A stretch of 64,000 bases of DNA from Lasiosphaeria ovina. Taxonomy: Eukaryota; Ascomycota; Sordariomycetes; Sordariales; Lasiosphaeriaceae. The translations under genes were made by a program, and so were the position numbers. Below, in pieces: positions 12,040-23,143 of the stretch (its first letter is position 1; the number at the start of each line of letters is the position of its first letter). The stretch is taken from positions 2,356,001-2,420,000 of the forward strand of contig JAULSN010000002.1 of NCBI GenBank assembly GCA_033439765.1, read 5' to 3'. The notes below the pieces were generated by a model. That model did not search any database and was not told the origin of the DNA. It saw nothing but the letters and a program-made list of their open reading frames with translations.

Positions 12040-13033
12040 GGTCGGAAATGCAGCTGCGGCCGAGAAAATCGCGGGTGCGGACGCCGATGGCGAGCGAGGA
12101 TCGTTCTGTTGGTATTGAATGTCTTTTTGGTCAGAAGAGAGTTGTTGTGCCGATTATTGTCTTATTATTAGAGTTAAAGTTGAAGGTAGGTGTGTGGTGG
12201 TGGTGGTCACTAGGAGGGGTAGCAGAGTGAGCCGCTCGGGTGCAATTGATGAGGGGCAACCCGCACGCAACCCGGCTCATCCTGCATGGCATGGAGCCCC
12301 AAATTCGATAAAGAAAAGCGCTACGTCAATTGAGTCGGTCAAGTGCTACAGTATATGGCAATGATAAATTGTCCGGTGGGTCATTGCTTGCCCTGACTTA
12401 TGTCGCTGTGACTGTTTGCCCGCCCCTGAATAGGTTACCAACGTCACCAACAGTCCCGTGCACCAGGAACCCCCACACCCGCAACCTATGACTACAGCTG
12501 TCATGGGACATCGACGGGGCGCCGGGGTGTGAGTGTCTTGTAATTTGTGCAAGGAGGTATCTTAAAGATAGCTCAAAGCAGCTCATATGAATCACTATCC
12601 GCACGGCTTATCAGGAAAGGAAACGTGTTCGGCACGCTTTACCTTTACCTTTGGTTGTCGGTGTTGTTCAGATGTGAAATGGCCCACTTACATGGATAGA
12701 CGATGGCCGGGGTTAGGGTTGTAAACGCTCAGCTTGCGCCTGACCGCCTCCCCGGATTGAGCGGTCTTGGCAGTTTTAAAGTGCCTTGGGCCTGGGCGCG
12801 CATGCACTGTATACATTGCATCCCAGCCGTTATCAAATTGCCGAGCCGAGGTAGGTGCGTGCCATTTACAGCACCTCGCAGCTCTCATCCAAACTTGGGC
12901 AGCTGCGGTCCCGTCACGGCTGATCGCTAACGAACGTTGAAGCTTGCGCGACAGCATCAAACGTCGCCCCGCCGATCGCCGCAGACAACGACTCAAGCGC
13001 AGACGCCGTGCTCTGCGCCGGCCGAGATTCACC
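12040..13033. promoter_or_regulatory. Shared divergent promoter region of ATG101 and PEX3
   Basis: These 994 bp separate the start codons of two head-to-head genes, so both promoters must lie here. No clear TATA box was identified. Notable patches are a GTGGTGGTGGT run near 12195 and a GTTAGGGTTG segment near 12712. Open frames in this stretch are short and unlike any family. Co-regulation is an inference from geometry only. Confidence 0.6.
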
Positions 13034-14818
13034 ATGTTTGGAGCCACGCGCCGATGGTTTCACCGCAACCGCACGCCCATCGCCATCGGCCTGGGCGTCG
13101 TCGGCGCCGGCTACGTCGTCACCCACTATGTCCTGAACAAGCTCAACGACGCGCGCGAACGCATGAGCAGCGATCGCATCGCCAAGGAGAAGTATGTCGT
13201 CCCATGCCATTCCTCCCTCGAATATCGTCCCGACTGACAGGCGACAAAAAAACAGCTTGCGCCGTCGCTTCGAGCAGAACCAGGAAGACTGCACCTTCAC
13301 CGTCCTCGCCCTGCTGCCCACTGCCACGACAAACATCCTCGAGGCCATGAATACGGAGAAGATCACCTACGAAATCCAGCAGCTCAAGGGCCCCGTGGCC
13401 AAGACACGCAGCGTCGGCTCCGTGAGCCCCCCCAGCTTGTCCGAGACCAACGCCACCGATGATGACGGCCGGAGCATTATCAGCGTCAGCGTCCAGAGCG
13501 AAGCCGGCGTCCACGCGAGCCAAATCTCGGTGCCGCCCCCGCTGGCCACCGTCGATGGCGGCCCCCAAGAAGGCCCCCCCGCACAGCCACAGAAAGCCCG
13601 CAAGACCAAGAGACAGCTCTGGGACGACCTGACTATTAGCTGTGAGTATTCTGGACGAGGGTGCCGCAGGCCTACGCCAGACTTTGTCTCTGACTGCAAG
13701 CTAACTCGTCCTTCCCTTGAAAACTAGCCATCACAAGAGCGTACACATTACTCTACACGTTAGGGCTGCTAGCCATGCTGACGAGGATACAACTCAACCT
13801 CCTGGGCCGGAGGAGCTACCTGTCGAGCGTCGTGTCGCTGGCCACCGGGGGCGCCCAGGCGACCATCAGCCTCGAGAACAACGACGACGACAGCCCGGAA
13901 CAGGCCTATGGCAGCGACTTTGATGTTAACCGTAAGTACCTGACGTTTAGCTGGTGGCTGTTGAACCGCGGGTGGGTTGATGTCATGCAGCGCGTCGAGC
14001 AGGCTGTGCGGCAGGTGTTTGGCCAGCTCAGCCCGCGTGACTCGATCACGCTCAGCACCTTCTCAGAACTCACCAGCGACGTGCGGAGGCTCGTAGAAGG
14101 CAGCGTGCCGGGAAGTGCGGCCTCGGGCACCAGGTGGCTGCCCTTCCTGCTTCCTCCGCCCAACATGGAGGACTTTGTGCTGCGCGAGTCGGGCGTCCTG
14201 GACGAGGCCGCGTCGTCGACGTCGTCAGTCTCGCCGCCCGCCTCGCCCTCATCGGCCGCCTCCCTCCGCCGGCTCCTGGACGAGACGTCGGACCTCGTCG
14301 AGTCGCCGACCTTCTCGCAGGTGCTCACACAGATCCTAGACCAGGGCTTCTCGGTGCTGCTAGACAAGAAGCTAACTGCCGGCGCCTTCGACGCTGCGCC
14401 GCCGACGACGGGGCCGGCCCCCAGCATCGACCTCCGCGAGTCGCACATCAGCCGCGCCGTGCTCTTGCCCAAGATCCTCAGCGTGCTGGCCCGCCAGGCC
14501 CACGTCATCGGCAACGGCATGCCCAACGAGTACCTGCAGGCCATGGAGGCGGTGCGCGACCTCGAGGGCTTCGCCGCCGTCGTGTACTCGAGCAACTGGC
14601 AGGCCGAGATTGCGCGGGACGTGGAGAACGAGGCCCGCGTCGGCGGCGGCGCAAGCAGGCAGCAGCCGGTCCACGGCGGGCAGCAAGACTCGGAGGCACT
14701 GCTGCGGCAGAGCCAGACGTCTGTAGGAGCCGAGTCCAGTTTGGTAATGGTTGACCCGCAAGTCAGTTTCGACAGCGCATGGGAACGGGCGTTTGAGCAA
14801 AAGGGAAGCACAGCATAG
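13034..14818 (+). CDS. PEX3: Peroxin-3, peroxisomal membrane biogenesis factor
   Basis: Three exons (13034..13191, 13256..13641, 13728..14818) with 64- and 86-nt introns encode 544 residues. Pex3 anchors Pex19 at the peroxisomal or ER membrane so that peroxisomal membrane proteins can be inserted. The N-terminus shows the expected basic stretch and one hydrophobic segment (about 11-37, IAIGLGVVGAGYVVTHYVL). It is followed by the conserved SSDRIAKENLRRRFEQNQED, which spans the first splice junction, then TVLALLPTATTNILE, a second hydrophobic stretch YTLLYTLGLLAMLTRIQLN, and KYLTFSWWLLNRGW. Acidic and Ser-rich linkers (about 115-165) and an Ala/Ser-rich loop make it longer than yeast Pex3 (441 aa) but usual for moulds. 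The start codon follows a pyrimidine-poor ATTCACC context. Confidence 0.95.
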
Positions 14819-15684
14819 CATGAATGAGGGGCACGACGAAATAATATGTGGGGAAAGGTATTACGGGTTCATGTTTTTATTTTCTTTCTTTCTTCCTCTT
14901 TTTCTTGTAGACAAAGCAAATCAATCTTCATAGCAAGAGGAGTCGGGATGGGATGGAATCCACAGTGGGCAATCAAGCAGGCAAACATATTAAACAAACG
15001 AATAGCGAGGGGCTTAATATATACATACATACATACACATATACATATTATATAGGCGTATTGTTTGGGTCTTGTTTGAATACATGTAGCTTATTGTTGC
15101 CCTTCACTGCCATGTGCCCACGGTATTACTATTTTTCTTTCGAATTAAGGGTGGGTGGGCGTTTAGGATTCGTAAATAGTGCTTCAGATTTGGAAAGGAC
15201 AATGCCGTGTCATTTCACACCGTGTCTATTTCCCTATTTTCCGAGTAGGTTTTTGGTGCTGTTCTTCTTAGTGGCGCTCTCGGGCCCGATTTCCCATCAT
15301 TCAATTCAGCTGTGTCCGTGAAGGCCTCTGAGGCCCATCTGAATTTTAATAAGAACAACAAAATAGACCCTACTGCTGTCGTACACTCCCTTCCTGTTTG
15401 GCCCGCGCCCCTTCCGTAAGCTTGCTCGCGCGACTGAACACGTGCTCGCGGCCGCTGGACCGCCGTCTCCGGGTTGAGTCTGGTAGTCTTGTATATAGCG
15501 ATGTCGGGGGACCAATGCCGTTGCTGCCCGGCGTCCCTCTCTCGTTGTCGACTGGATAGGGCTGTGTTTGGTCTTGCTGTCGTCTCCTTGCGCCCGTCTA
15601 GGCCGCCGGGAGGCGTTGAGGACGCTCTTGCTCTTCCTTTTCCGCTGTCGTTGCCTTTCGTCCTCTTGCGCTTCTCGTCCGACT
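14819..15684. other. Convergent 3' region between PEX3 and BET5
   Basis: Holds the 3' ends of PEX3 and BET5. It includes an AT-rich stretch with TATACATACATACATACACA near 15019 and T-rich tracts near 14876-14910. No gene or RNA was recognised. Confidence 0.6.
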
Positions 15685-16463
15685 TCACATCAGTCCCCGC
15701 ACGAACTGGTCGAGCCCGAGTTCGAACAGCTCGTTCTTCACCCCGTCGCCTCGCCTGTGCTCGACTGGCGCGAGGGGGTTCTTGACCACTGTAGAGCGAG
15801 ATGAGCTGGTTAGCGCCCGCTCGCCTTTCTCTCCTGGCCTACCTCCTGCAGCCTTTTTTTTCTCCAGCAGCAGAAACAGGACAGAACAATGTCGGGATGC
15901 ATCACATACCGTACTCTACCCACAGGTTGATGTAGATCTGGTGCAGCACGCTGCGCATGCTCAGCGTGGTGGTGTCAGTCAGCATGACGAACCGTAGGCT
16001 GCTGGCCGTCTCGTAGTAGTGCAGCTTGTACTGGCCGGTGCGGTAGCTGATGAAGGCGTCGTCGTCGCCGCCGAGCTTGCGCACCATGTTGCGCAGCGAG
16101 AACACGGTGCCGAAGATCAGCTTGGCGTCGTCGCTGGCCTTGACCTTGACCGACCGCCGGTCCGTGTTGTGCGGCCCGCCCCGCGGCGCCGGCGTGCCGC
16201 TGCCGGCGCCGTCGCCCGTGACGATGTTCGCCGTCGCCGGCGTCGCGGGAGCAGCGAGCGCGGGGGCAGCCGCGGCCGCGGCCGACGGCGGGAGCCAGAG
16301 CTTAGAGTAGATGCATTCCGCTAAGTAGTCACGCGCGCGCGCCGGCAGGGTGTCAGCAATGTTTGCGTACGAGGGACGGCCGTGGGCCTAATCAGATTGC
16401 GAATAGAAGCAAGAAACGCGACGTACTATGCCGGTCGAAGATGTAGAAGGAGTAGATGACCAT
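15685..16463 (-). CDS. BET5: TRAPP complex subunit Bet5 (TRAPPC1)
   Basis: Three exons (16463..16427, 16320..15910, 15788..15685; introns 106 and 121 nt) give 183 residues. Bet5 is a small longin-fold (sedlin-like) core subunit of the TRAPP tethering complexes, which act as the Rab GTPase Ypt1 exchange factor in ER-Golgi and autophagy traffic. Motifs are MVIYSFYIFDRH at the N-terminus, ECIYSKLW after intron 1, KLIFGTVFSLRNMVRKL, SYRTGQYKLHYYETASSL, and LHQIYINLWVEYVVKNPL at the C-terminus, which is completed only by splicing the third exon. An Ala/Pro-rich insert of about 40 residues (roughly 21-60) separates the first strand-helix unit from the rest. Such an insert occurs in several fungal orthologues, but its composition (poly-Ala, TPATPAT) is unstructured. 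It is divergent from the kinase gene at 17851. Confidence 0.92.
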
Positions 16464-17850
16464 GGCGCAGGACAACTCGGCTCGCCGTCCCCTGGGGCGA
16501 CGATTGGTCGCAGAGGAGGACAGGTCAATTGATGTTTCAAGGTATCTGTCGCTCCCGTGGTGAAGGCGGCGGTAGCGGGTCGCGATGGTGGTGGATTGAC
16601 ATTTGACATACGTACGTACAGTGTGCATGGAAAGTTGTCACTGGAGGTTTGGTCCCGTTTCCGTCCTTATCAAGCTAGCCCGCGTCGGAGCTGACCCTGG
16701 TCACATTTGGTTTTCTAGTGTAAAAATGGGGTACGGTAACCATTGTCTTGGCCGGATGGGGGATCGAAGCAATCCATCAATCCCTGTTCCTGGGGGGAAG
16801 GAGAGGGAACAGACTGAAGAGGACAACCTTATCATCTCATGTTTGGGCATGGGGTTTACATAGCCCAGGCGATGCAAATCTACGATTTACAAGATCCGTC
16901 CGTCGCCTACCTATAATGCAGACATGTTCGTTTTTGACAGTCCAGCGGTGATAGCGCGGGGCCCGACCAGGTGCCGATGAAACACAGTGGAGGCTTGTTT
17001 GTGCTCGGCTTTGGCCCGATGTGAGGCTCTTGTACAGTACACTTACAATCAATTGATCGCTGGGCGGCCCTAGGTTAGGCTGTGATGGAGGGATGTGGAG
17101 GGGCAGGGGTTAGGTTGCGCCTGCCCTATGGACGTAGACTCCGCTCCTGCAGGTGATGGTTTCATTCTCCACGGGCCTGGGCGGGGCGGCCAGTGTCTCG
17201 GACACGACCTCAGCAGGACCTGGACCACCAGAAAGGACCCAGAGCCCTGCGCTGCGTCAATCGTCGCCCGCCGTTGGACTTTAAAAGCCTAACTGGGCAG
17301 CCCAAGCACGGCGCTCTGCCTGGCCGCTAGGATAGGCTTATTGCAGCCCGGCAGACCTCCACGGGACCGGGCAGTAGAAGCTTTTTACGGATACCTGGCG
17401 TACCTATGAAAGGGAACCTGGAAGGCAGCCGCTTGGGCAGTCGCTTGCGGGCGCATCCCAATGGCGGGCAGCCGGTTCCATCCACGGTCCCAAGGACGGG
17501 ACCCAGCTCAAGAGAAAAGGGAAGGGCATGCGCCCAATGAAGACCAGACCAGATCAGGCGATGGACGATACAAAGAGAGCTGCTGAAAGCTTCCTGGAAC
17601 TACCCTCCAGGTTACCTACCTTAACCTTAGGTGCAGCCTCAAGCGGAGCCTCCCCACGTCGGTAACCTACGGTACTGTCCTGTACATACCTAAGCAGTAG
17701 ATAACCAAGTTCTAACTGACCCCCAACCCACGCCCGCACGACGAGGGCTTGGCTGGCATCCGTCTCCTGGGAGTTGGAGCTGTCTCTACATCACTAGTCG
17801 CAAGTTCTGCCCCCGCTCTCCGCGAGAGAGAGAGAGAGATAGTTGGAACA
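16464..17850. promoter_or_regulatory. Divergent upstream region of BET5 and the CaMKK-like kinase
   Basis: Contains both 5' regions. The plus strand has CTACCTTAACCTTAGGT-like elements near 17620, GGTTAGGTTGCG near 17110, and a (GA)8 tract directly before the kinase start. Open frames are short and unsupported. Confidence 0.55.
17824..17839 (+). repeat. (GA)8 dinucleotide tract 11 nt upstream of a start codon
   Basis: Eight GA units end at 17839, and the kinase ATG is at 17851. The tract is in the presumed 5' UTR. Confidence 0.85.
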
Positions 17851-20497
17851 ATGTCGACACACGATTCCTCGCGGGCTCGACCACCGACGTTTTCGTTTCC
17901 CCTTCGCCCGCGTCAGGACGGCGACGGCGAGCGCAACGGCGACAGCAACGGCGACGACGACGCCATGGCTTCCCCTCCCAAGACGGCGCATCCCACGGGC
18001 CTGGGCATGAGCATGGGCTCGGGTTTGGGCTCGGCCATGGGCTTGCCCTCACCCGGCATATCAATTGAATTCCACGACGGAGACGGCGATGCGGGCTTGC
18101 CTCCCGCGCCTGACCAGTATGTCGTCGACTTTGATCTGCTTGGGCATCGTAATTGATGATGCGCATGTATGTTAACGGCGCCCCAGCCCAAACTCTGCGC
18201 CCGCCCACATCCAGCAGTTCAAGAGCCCGATGCGACACCATAGGAGGACGCCGTCTGCGCATCGCGAAGTAAAGGTGTGATGAGAATGAAAATTATCTCC
18301 GTCTTTGCAACTTGGCTCACTCAAGGGCGGTGCGCGCGCTGTTGTAAAGGCTTGCTTGGCTGAGGCTGACGCTTTCATCTCAGGAAACTCTCAATGCGCG
18401 GTCCGAGTACATGAGCGACGACTTGGACGGCCAGTACCACCATTGCATCAACCAGTACGTCCTCAAGGACGAGATTGGCCGTGGCTCATACGGCGCCGTC
18501 TACCTGGCCACGGACCAGTTTGGCAATGAATTCGTGAGTTCCGTTCTGTCTCGCCCTGACTGCTGACATGTTTAAAATTAAATGCGACAAACAAACGGGA
18601 CGAAAGGAGCAAAGCTCGAAACTAACTCGGCTTGTTCCTTGCCAGGCCGTCAAAGCCTTCTCCAAATCACGGCTCCGGAAGCGCGCGCAGTCCAACATCC
18701 TCCGTCAAGGCCCTAGAGGCGTTGGAGGCTTCCCTCCCCGCGTAGGCTTCGGTGCTCCCGATGCCGCCAACACGCGCTTCTCAGACCAAAAGGCGCGCGA
18801 ATCTCAGGACGCTCTCTTCCTCATCCGCGAGGAGATCGCCATCATGAAGAAACTCAACCACCCCAATCTCGTGCAGCTCATCGAGGTCCTCGACGACCCC
18901 GAAGAGGACTCTCTGTTCATGGTGCTAGAGATGTGTAAGAAAGGCGTCGTCATGAAGATAGGACTCGGCGAGCCGTCAAAGCCCTATCCCGAGGAGGAAT
19001 GCCGCTGCTGGTTCCGGGATCTGATCCTGGGCATTGAGTATCGTGAGTCCCCCCTCTTCTCCGAGAAGCAATGTCATTCTCATCATCTGCCGCCGTGCCA
19101 GTTCATTCCCAAGGCGTCGTGCATCGCGACATCAAGCCGGATAACCTCCTTCTCACCGGGGATGACGTTCTCAAGATTGTCGACTTTGGCGTGTCCGAGA
19201 TCTTTGAAAAGACTGACGAGATGCGGACCGCCAAGCCGGCCGGCTCCCCGGCTTTCCTCCCCCCCGAGCTGTGCGTCGCCAAACACGGGGATGTCTCCGG
19301 CAAAGCAGCCGACATCTGGTCCATGGGAGTCTCGCTCTACTGCCTGCGCTATGGCAGGCTCCCATTTGAAAGAGACAATGTACTCGAAATGTATGAGGCG
19401 ATCAAGACCGAGACGCCACAGTTACCTTCCGACGAAAACGCCGATTTTGTAGACCTGATGGGGAGGCTAATGGAGAAAGACCCAGAGAAGAGAATAACGA
19501 TGGCCGAGCTCAGGGTAAGCTTCTGCTCTTCCCCGAATTTAGTGACAAAAGCGCCACCACAAGTTCTAACCAGCGTATAGGAACACCCTTGGGTGACAAA
19601 GAGGGGCGAGGATCCTTTGCTCAGTGCCGAAGAGAACTGCTCTGACCCTGTTGATCTTCCCAACGCGCTCGAAGTTAACCACGCCTTTACACGGAGGATG
19701 AGCCACCTCCTCTGCGTGGTACGTAACCGCTGCCACCAGCCCTGGCTGTTTTTCTAACACATGATCAGGTGAAAGCGATAAGGAAATTCAAGAGCCTTCT
19801 GGGTCCCAAGGGTGATGGGGTACCGACCCAGGAACCACCGTCTTCGACCGAACCGGAGAAGGATACGACACCGCAACCAGATGCTGTGAGCGGCGAAAAG
19901 GAAGAACAGCCATTGTTGGAGGGAGCAGATTCCACGGCCGATCATGCGAAGCGTGTCTTGATGGAGCGCGAGAACTTTCTCAAGCTCAAAGGCAACACGG
20001 GCGCAAATGCCAGCTCAAGGGGGCGACAGGCGATGCACGACCTGGCCATAACGACAGACAGCATAGATACCCTGCTGCTCGGCATTGGGACGGGCGGTAT
20101 GGACGATTTCTCGCGCGAGGCACCTGAGGCCAACATCATCTCGGACTCGCCCACCGTCGTCGACTTTAACATTTATGACCAAGCCTTCGAGGCCGAAGTT
20201 GACCGCATCAAGAGGTCCTCGAGCCTCCGCAGGGGTGGCGGGGATAACAGCCGCAAGGGGACGGGCACGCTCTACCACACCAAACTTAACGAGAGGAGCC
20301 ACTACAGGACAGACGACGAGAACCTGACTTGGGCAGCTCCAACCGCGGGAGGCTCCAAAAGCGAGGCGGTTCCTCCCAAACGAGGTGGCTTCAAGTTTGC
20401 ACAGCTGGTAACACAGGCCGTCCAAGACGCGAAGGACGGCAAGGAAAAGGCTGCGCAGCCCAGTGAAGACGAGAGCCAGGACAAGGCGACGGATTGA
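17851..20497 (+). CDS. CaMKK-like Ser/Thr kinase (SNF1/AMPK-activating kinase group; Ssp1/Sak1/Tos3/Elm1-like)
   Basis: Seven exons (17851..18116, 18187..18274, 18384..18533, 18646..19042, 19102..19514, 19581..19718, 19769..20497) join in frame to 726 residues. The kinase domain covers about 143-443: glycine loop GRGSYG (150-155), ATP lysine in AVKAFS (K171), HRDIKPDN (308-315), DFG (328-330), and a substrate-site motif AGSPAFLPPE of the LKB1/CaMKK type rather than the usual GTPEYxAPE. A long insert after the ATP lysine (RLRKRAQSNILRQG... to QDALFLIREEIA) matches the arginine-proline insert of CaMKK proteins. The 29-residue second exon (HIQQFKSPMRHHRRTPSAHR) sits just upstream of the domain. 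By family this kinase phosphorylates the activation loop of SNF1 under glucose or stress signals. The C-terminal tail (about 490-726) is charged and disordered. Confidence 0.9.
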
Positions 20498-21258
20498 GTA
20501 TTTATTCTTTGGCTATAGTTCGGACCCAACATTGGATTTGCTTCATCTGGTTCTTGTACCGATAGCCTCGCCCTCCGGCGCTGGGATTGGGAGGCAACTC
20601 GGCAGGGTAAGGAGAAGTAAGGAGGATAGGAAAGGGGTGAGTAAATTGACTCTGGGAAGAGCGGCAGGACCCGCGACTGATTAAAGGAAGCAGCACCGAG
20701 GGCTTTTATGTTTTGCATACCTACCTACGTTTTGGAGAAGAAATGAGATGACAAATTCCCCCAGTCGGTTCTCGACGCTGTCCCTTTCTCGTCCTACGGC
20801 CTTGTCTCACACACGCCAACCTGCCCCCATCTCCATCCAGGTAGCAATCCCTATTTTCACCCAGGCACCAATCTGATTTTTGATCGACGACACTAGAACT
20901 GCTACGCCTGGGCCTTAATAACGACCGCATGCAGCTTTGTCGCCTGGCCTGTGATTGGCCGTCACGGCAGTTTTGATACCTTAGTTCGATGCACGACCGG
21001 ACGGTGCCTCCCACCTCGCAGCTCTGCAAAGTGAGGCTGAAGCTGACATACATCGTTACGTGCCTCATCATTTCCCGAACCTCGTCGCCCCAGGCTTGCC
21101 CCCTTTTGTGCCGTCTCATTTTCACAGCCCTTGTACTTGTACCCATATATCAGTGCCTCTTTACCATGTTTCCCTACCGAGCAGTCAGGCTGCTGCTGCT
21201 GCTGCCGCCGCCGCCGCTTCTCTACCACGGCTCGTATAAGTCTGCTGCGGCCTGAAGG
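20498..21258. other. Spacer between the kinase and the Ser/Thr-rich membrane protein
   Basis: Kinase 3' UTR and the next gene's promoter. It includes a TACCTACCTACG element near 20720 and a CTGCTGCTGCTGCTGCCGCCGCC patch near 21190, within the leader of the following gene. No additional gene seen. Confidence 0.55.
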
Positions 21259-22623
21259 ATGTTGTTTAATCTGGCTTCTCTCGCTTGCCTGTTGTCGCTT
21301 GTCCTTGTCGCGCAAGCGCAGTTCTTCGACCCGCCCCCCGACACAAACACCAACGTGTTATCGGGCTGGCAGTTCACGCTCTCATGGACCACGGCCAGCT
21401 GGGGCGCCGACGCCCACGTCTCGCTCGCCGTCTTCCAGAGCGACGGGACAGGCGGCTATGCTTCGCACGTGCTTCTCAGTATGTGACATACTGCCTTCTT
21501 TGCTTTTGCCTGCGTCTATCCCTCACACACACACACACGTTGCGACGAGCGGGACAGGAGAAGCTGACTAGGGACGGCGGATGTGTTATCAGACAACGCC
21601 GCTGACCCAGGAACCTACCAATGGGTGGCTCAGCCCCTCGACGGCCTGACCGCCGCCGGCGAGATACACTTCTCGCTGTGGTCCGGCGGGCTCGACCAAG
21701 AAAAGTCGCACGGCGACGACGGGCTGTCCTTCAACAGCGGCAGAGTCTTCCTCGTGTCCAACCCAGACACGCCCGCGTCCTCGGCCAGCACCCACGTCTC
21801 GTCCACAAAGCCGTCTACCTCGTCGCAGCACCCCGTCGCCTCGCCGCACCAGAGCACGCCCCCCACTCCTCCCCGCGAGAGCACGCCCCCCGCGTCTCCC
21901 CACCAGCAGAGCACCGCCCGCCCGCAGATCCCCGCCGCGCCGCCCCAGAGCACCGCGTCCCCACAACACAACACCGTCTCGCCCCAGGCCGCCGCCGCCT
22001 CTCCCGAGGCCGCCACCTCGGCCCCCGCCAAGCCGCCCGCCGGCGGCAGCCCCGGCCCGCCCGCCTCGCCGGCCGCAAACAACACCACCGAGACCACGCC
22101 CACGTCTGCCTCTACAACATCACCCACAAAGGACCCCGCCCGCTCGCAGCAGACAGCAAGCCCGACAACCACGGACCCCAGCAACACATCCTCGGCAAGC
22201 ACCAGCGGATCCCCGCCAGGGAGCAGCAGCTCCGGAACCAGCAGCAGCTCCAGCACCAGTGGCGGCAGCAGTCCGGGGGAGCTGTCGCGCGCGGCAAGTA
22301 TCGCGACCATCGTCGGCGCGGTGGTGGGGGGCGTGTTCGGGTCCGCCACGCTCGTGCTCGGCTGGCTCGGCTTCCGCAAGAACAGCAAGGGCAGCCGGCG
22401 GATTCCCGACACGCTGAAGGAGCTCCGCCGCAACCTCACGAGCATGCGCTGGTCGGTGCTGTCGTCGGAGTCGGAGTCGCGTCCGGGTTTTGAGGCCGGG
22501 GTCGGGGCCGGGGCCGAGGTCGGGGGGAAGAGAGGGTTTGGTGGGAAACGAGGGATATGGGGACGGGGGAGTGCGCAGGGAGAGCCGGATGGGGCGCTTT
22601 TGGGGGGGAAGTTTTCCGTCTAG
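21259..22623 (+). CDS. Secretory Ser/Thr/Pro-rich single-pass membrane protein (KNH-like ectodomain)
   Basis: Two exons (21259..21478, 21593..22623; 114-nt intron) give 416 residues. An N-terminal signal peptide is evident (LASLACLLSLVLVAQAQ, cleavage expected after AQA). Residues about 22-125 form a compact Trp/Gly-rich domain (LSGWQFTLSWTTASWG, then GTYQWVAQPLDGL). It resembles the Kre9/Knh1-type Ig-like ectodomain found on fungal GPI or membrane-anchored wall proteins; that assignment is by pattern only. Residues about 125-305 are a Ser/Thr/Pro-rich, probably heavily O-mannosylated stalk. One membrane segment follows (IATIVGAVVGGVFGSATLVLGWLG, about 310-333) and then a basic cytosolic tail of about 80 residues that becomes Gly-rich. 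The layout (ectodomain, mannosylated stalk, one TM, short tail) is that of a wall-stress sensor or adhesin; no function can be proven. The start codon is the one that opens the signal peptide. Confidence 0.75.
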
Positions 22624-23061
22624 CTTCTGGCTTTGCTTTGTGGTATGCTAGCATGTCTGGATTATGATACTTGGGGGGTGGGTGGGGGGTTTGTCTATTT
22701 TTTTTTTTTTTTCATCTGTGTATTTTATGTATTTACTCCGAGGCATATGTCATAACCCCTGAACGAAGGGACGGGATCTGGGGAGTGAGGGGCTTTTTTT
22801 TTTGTCATGGCCGGATATACATATTGTCTGAGTTGTCTAAAGAGGAGGAGAGGGAAATAGAGAAAAGGATAGAAGGAAAGAAAGAGGAAAGACTCGACTC
22901 AACCCTTGATTACCTACCTACCTACCTACCTAATTATCTACACCCAAGATCAGACCCGAGCTCTCGGCCCCTGTACATAGAGGGAGGAACCGAAAATATC
23001 CACACCCCCTTCCCTTCATAGCAGTAATAGCATGCTGACTAATGTATCAAAAAAAACACTA
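22624..23061. other. Spacer with T15 run and TACC tandem repeat
   Basis: 3' side of the membrane-protein gene. It holds a T15 homopolymer at 22698-22712 and TACC units at 22911-22932, and ends in an A-rich stretch (CAAAAAAAACAC) immediately before the tRNA gene. No protein gene seen. Confidence 0.6.
22911..22932 (+). repeat. TACC/CTAC tetranucleotide tandem repeat
   Basis: About five copies of TACC in the spacer upstream of the tRNA gene. It is the same core that recurs in other spacers of this window. Confidence 0.85.
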
Positions 23062-23143
23062 GGCATTGTGGCAGAGTGGTCTAATGCGTTAGACTCGAAA
23101 TCTAATCTCTTCGGAGGCGTCTGTTCAAATCAGGCCAATGTCG
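23062..23143 (+). tRNA. tRNA-Ser (anticodon CGA)
   Basis: Cloverleaf read directly: acceptor stem GGCATTG pairs with CAATGTC (one G-U pair), discriminator G. The internal A box TGGCAGAGTGG fits the TGGCNNAGTGG consensus. The anticodon arm is TTAGA-CTCGAAA-TCTAA, giving anticodon CGA (reads UCG, serine). A long variable arm of the class II type follows (around TCTCTTCGGAGGC), and the T arm is GTCTG-TTCAAAT-CAGGC. No intron is present after the anticodon. A TTTT run at 23155-23158 is a plausible Pol III stop, and an A-rich stretch precedes the gene. It lies between two converging protein genes. Confidence 0.93.

Noticed and set aside
12708..12722. Telomere-like TTAGGG
   Set aside because: A single isolated copy in a promoter region between housekeeping genes; no tandem array.
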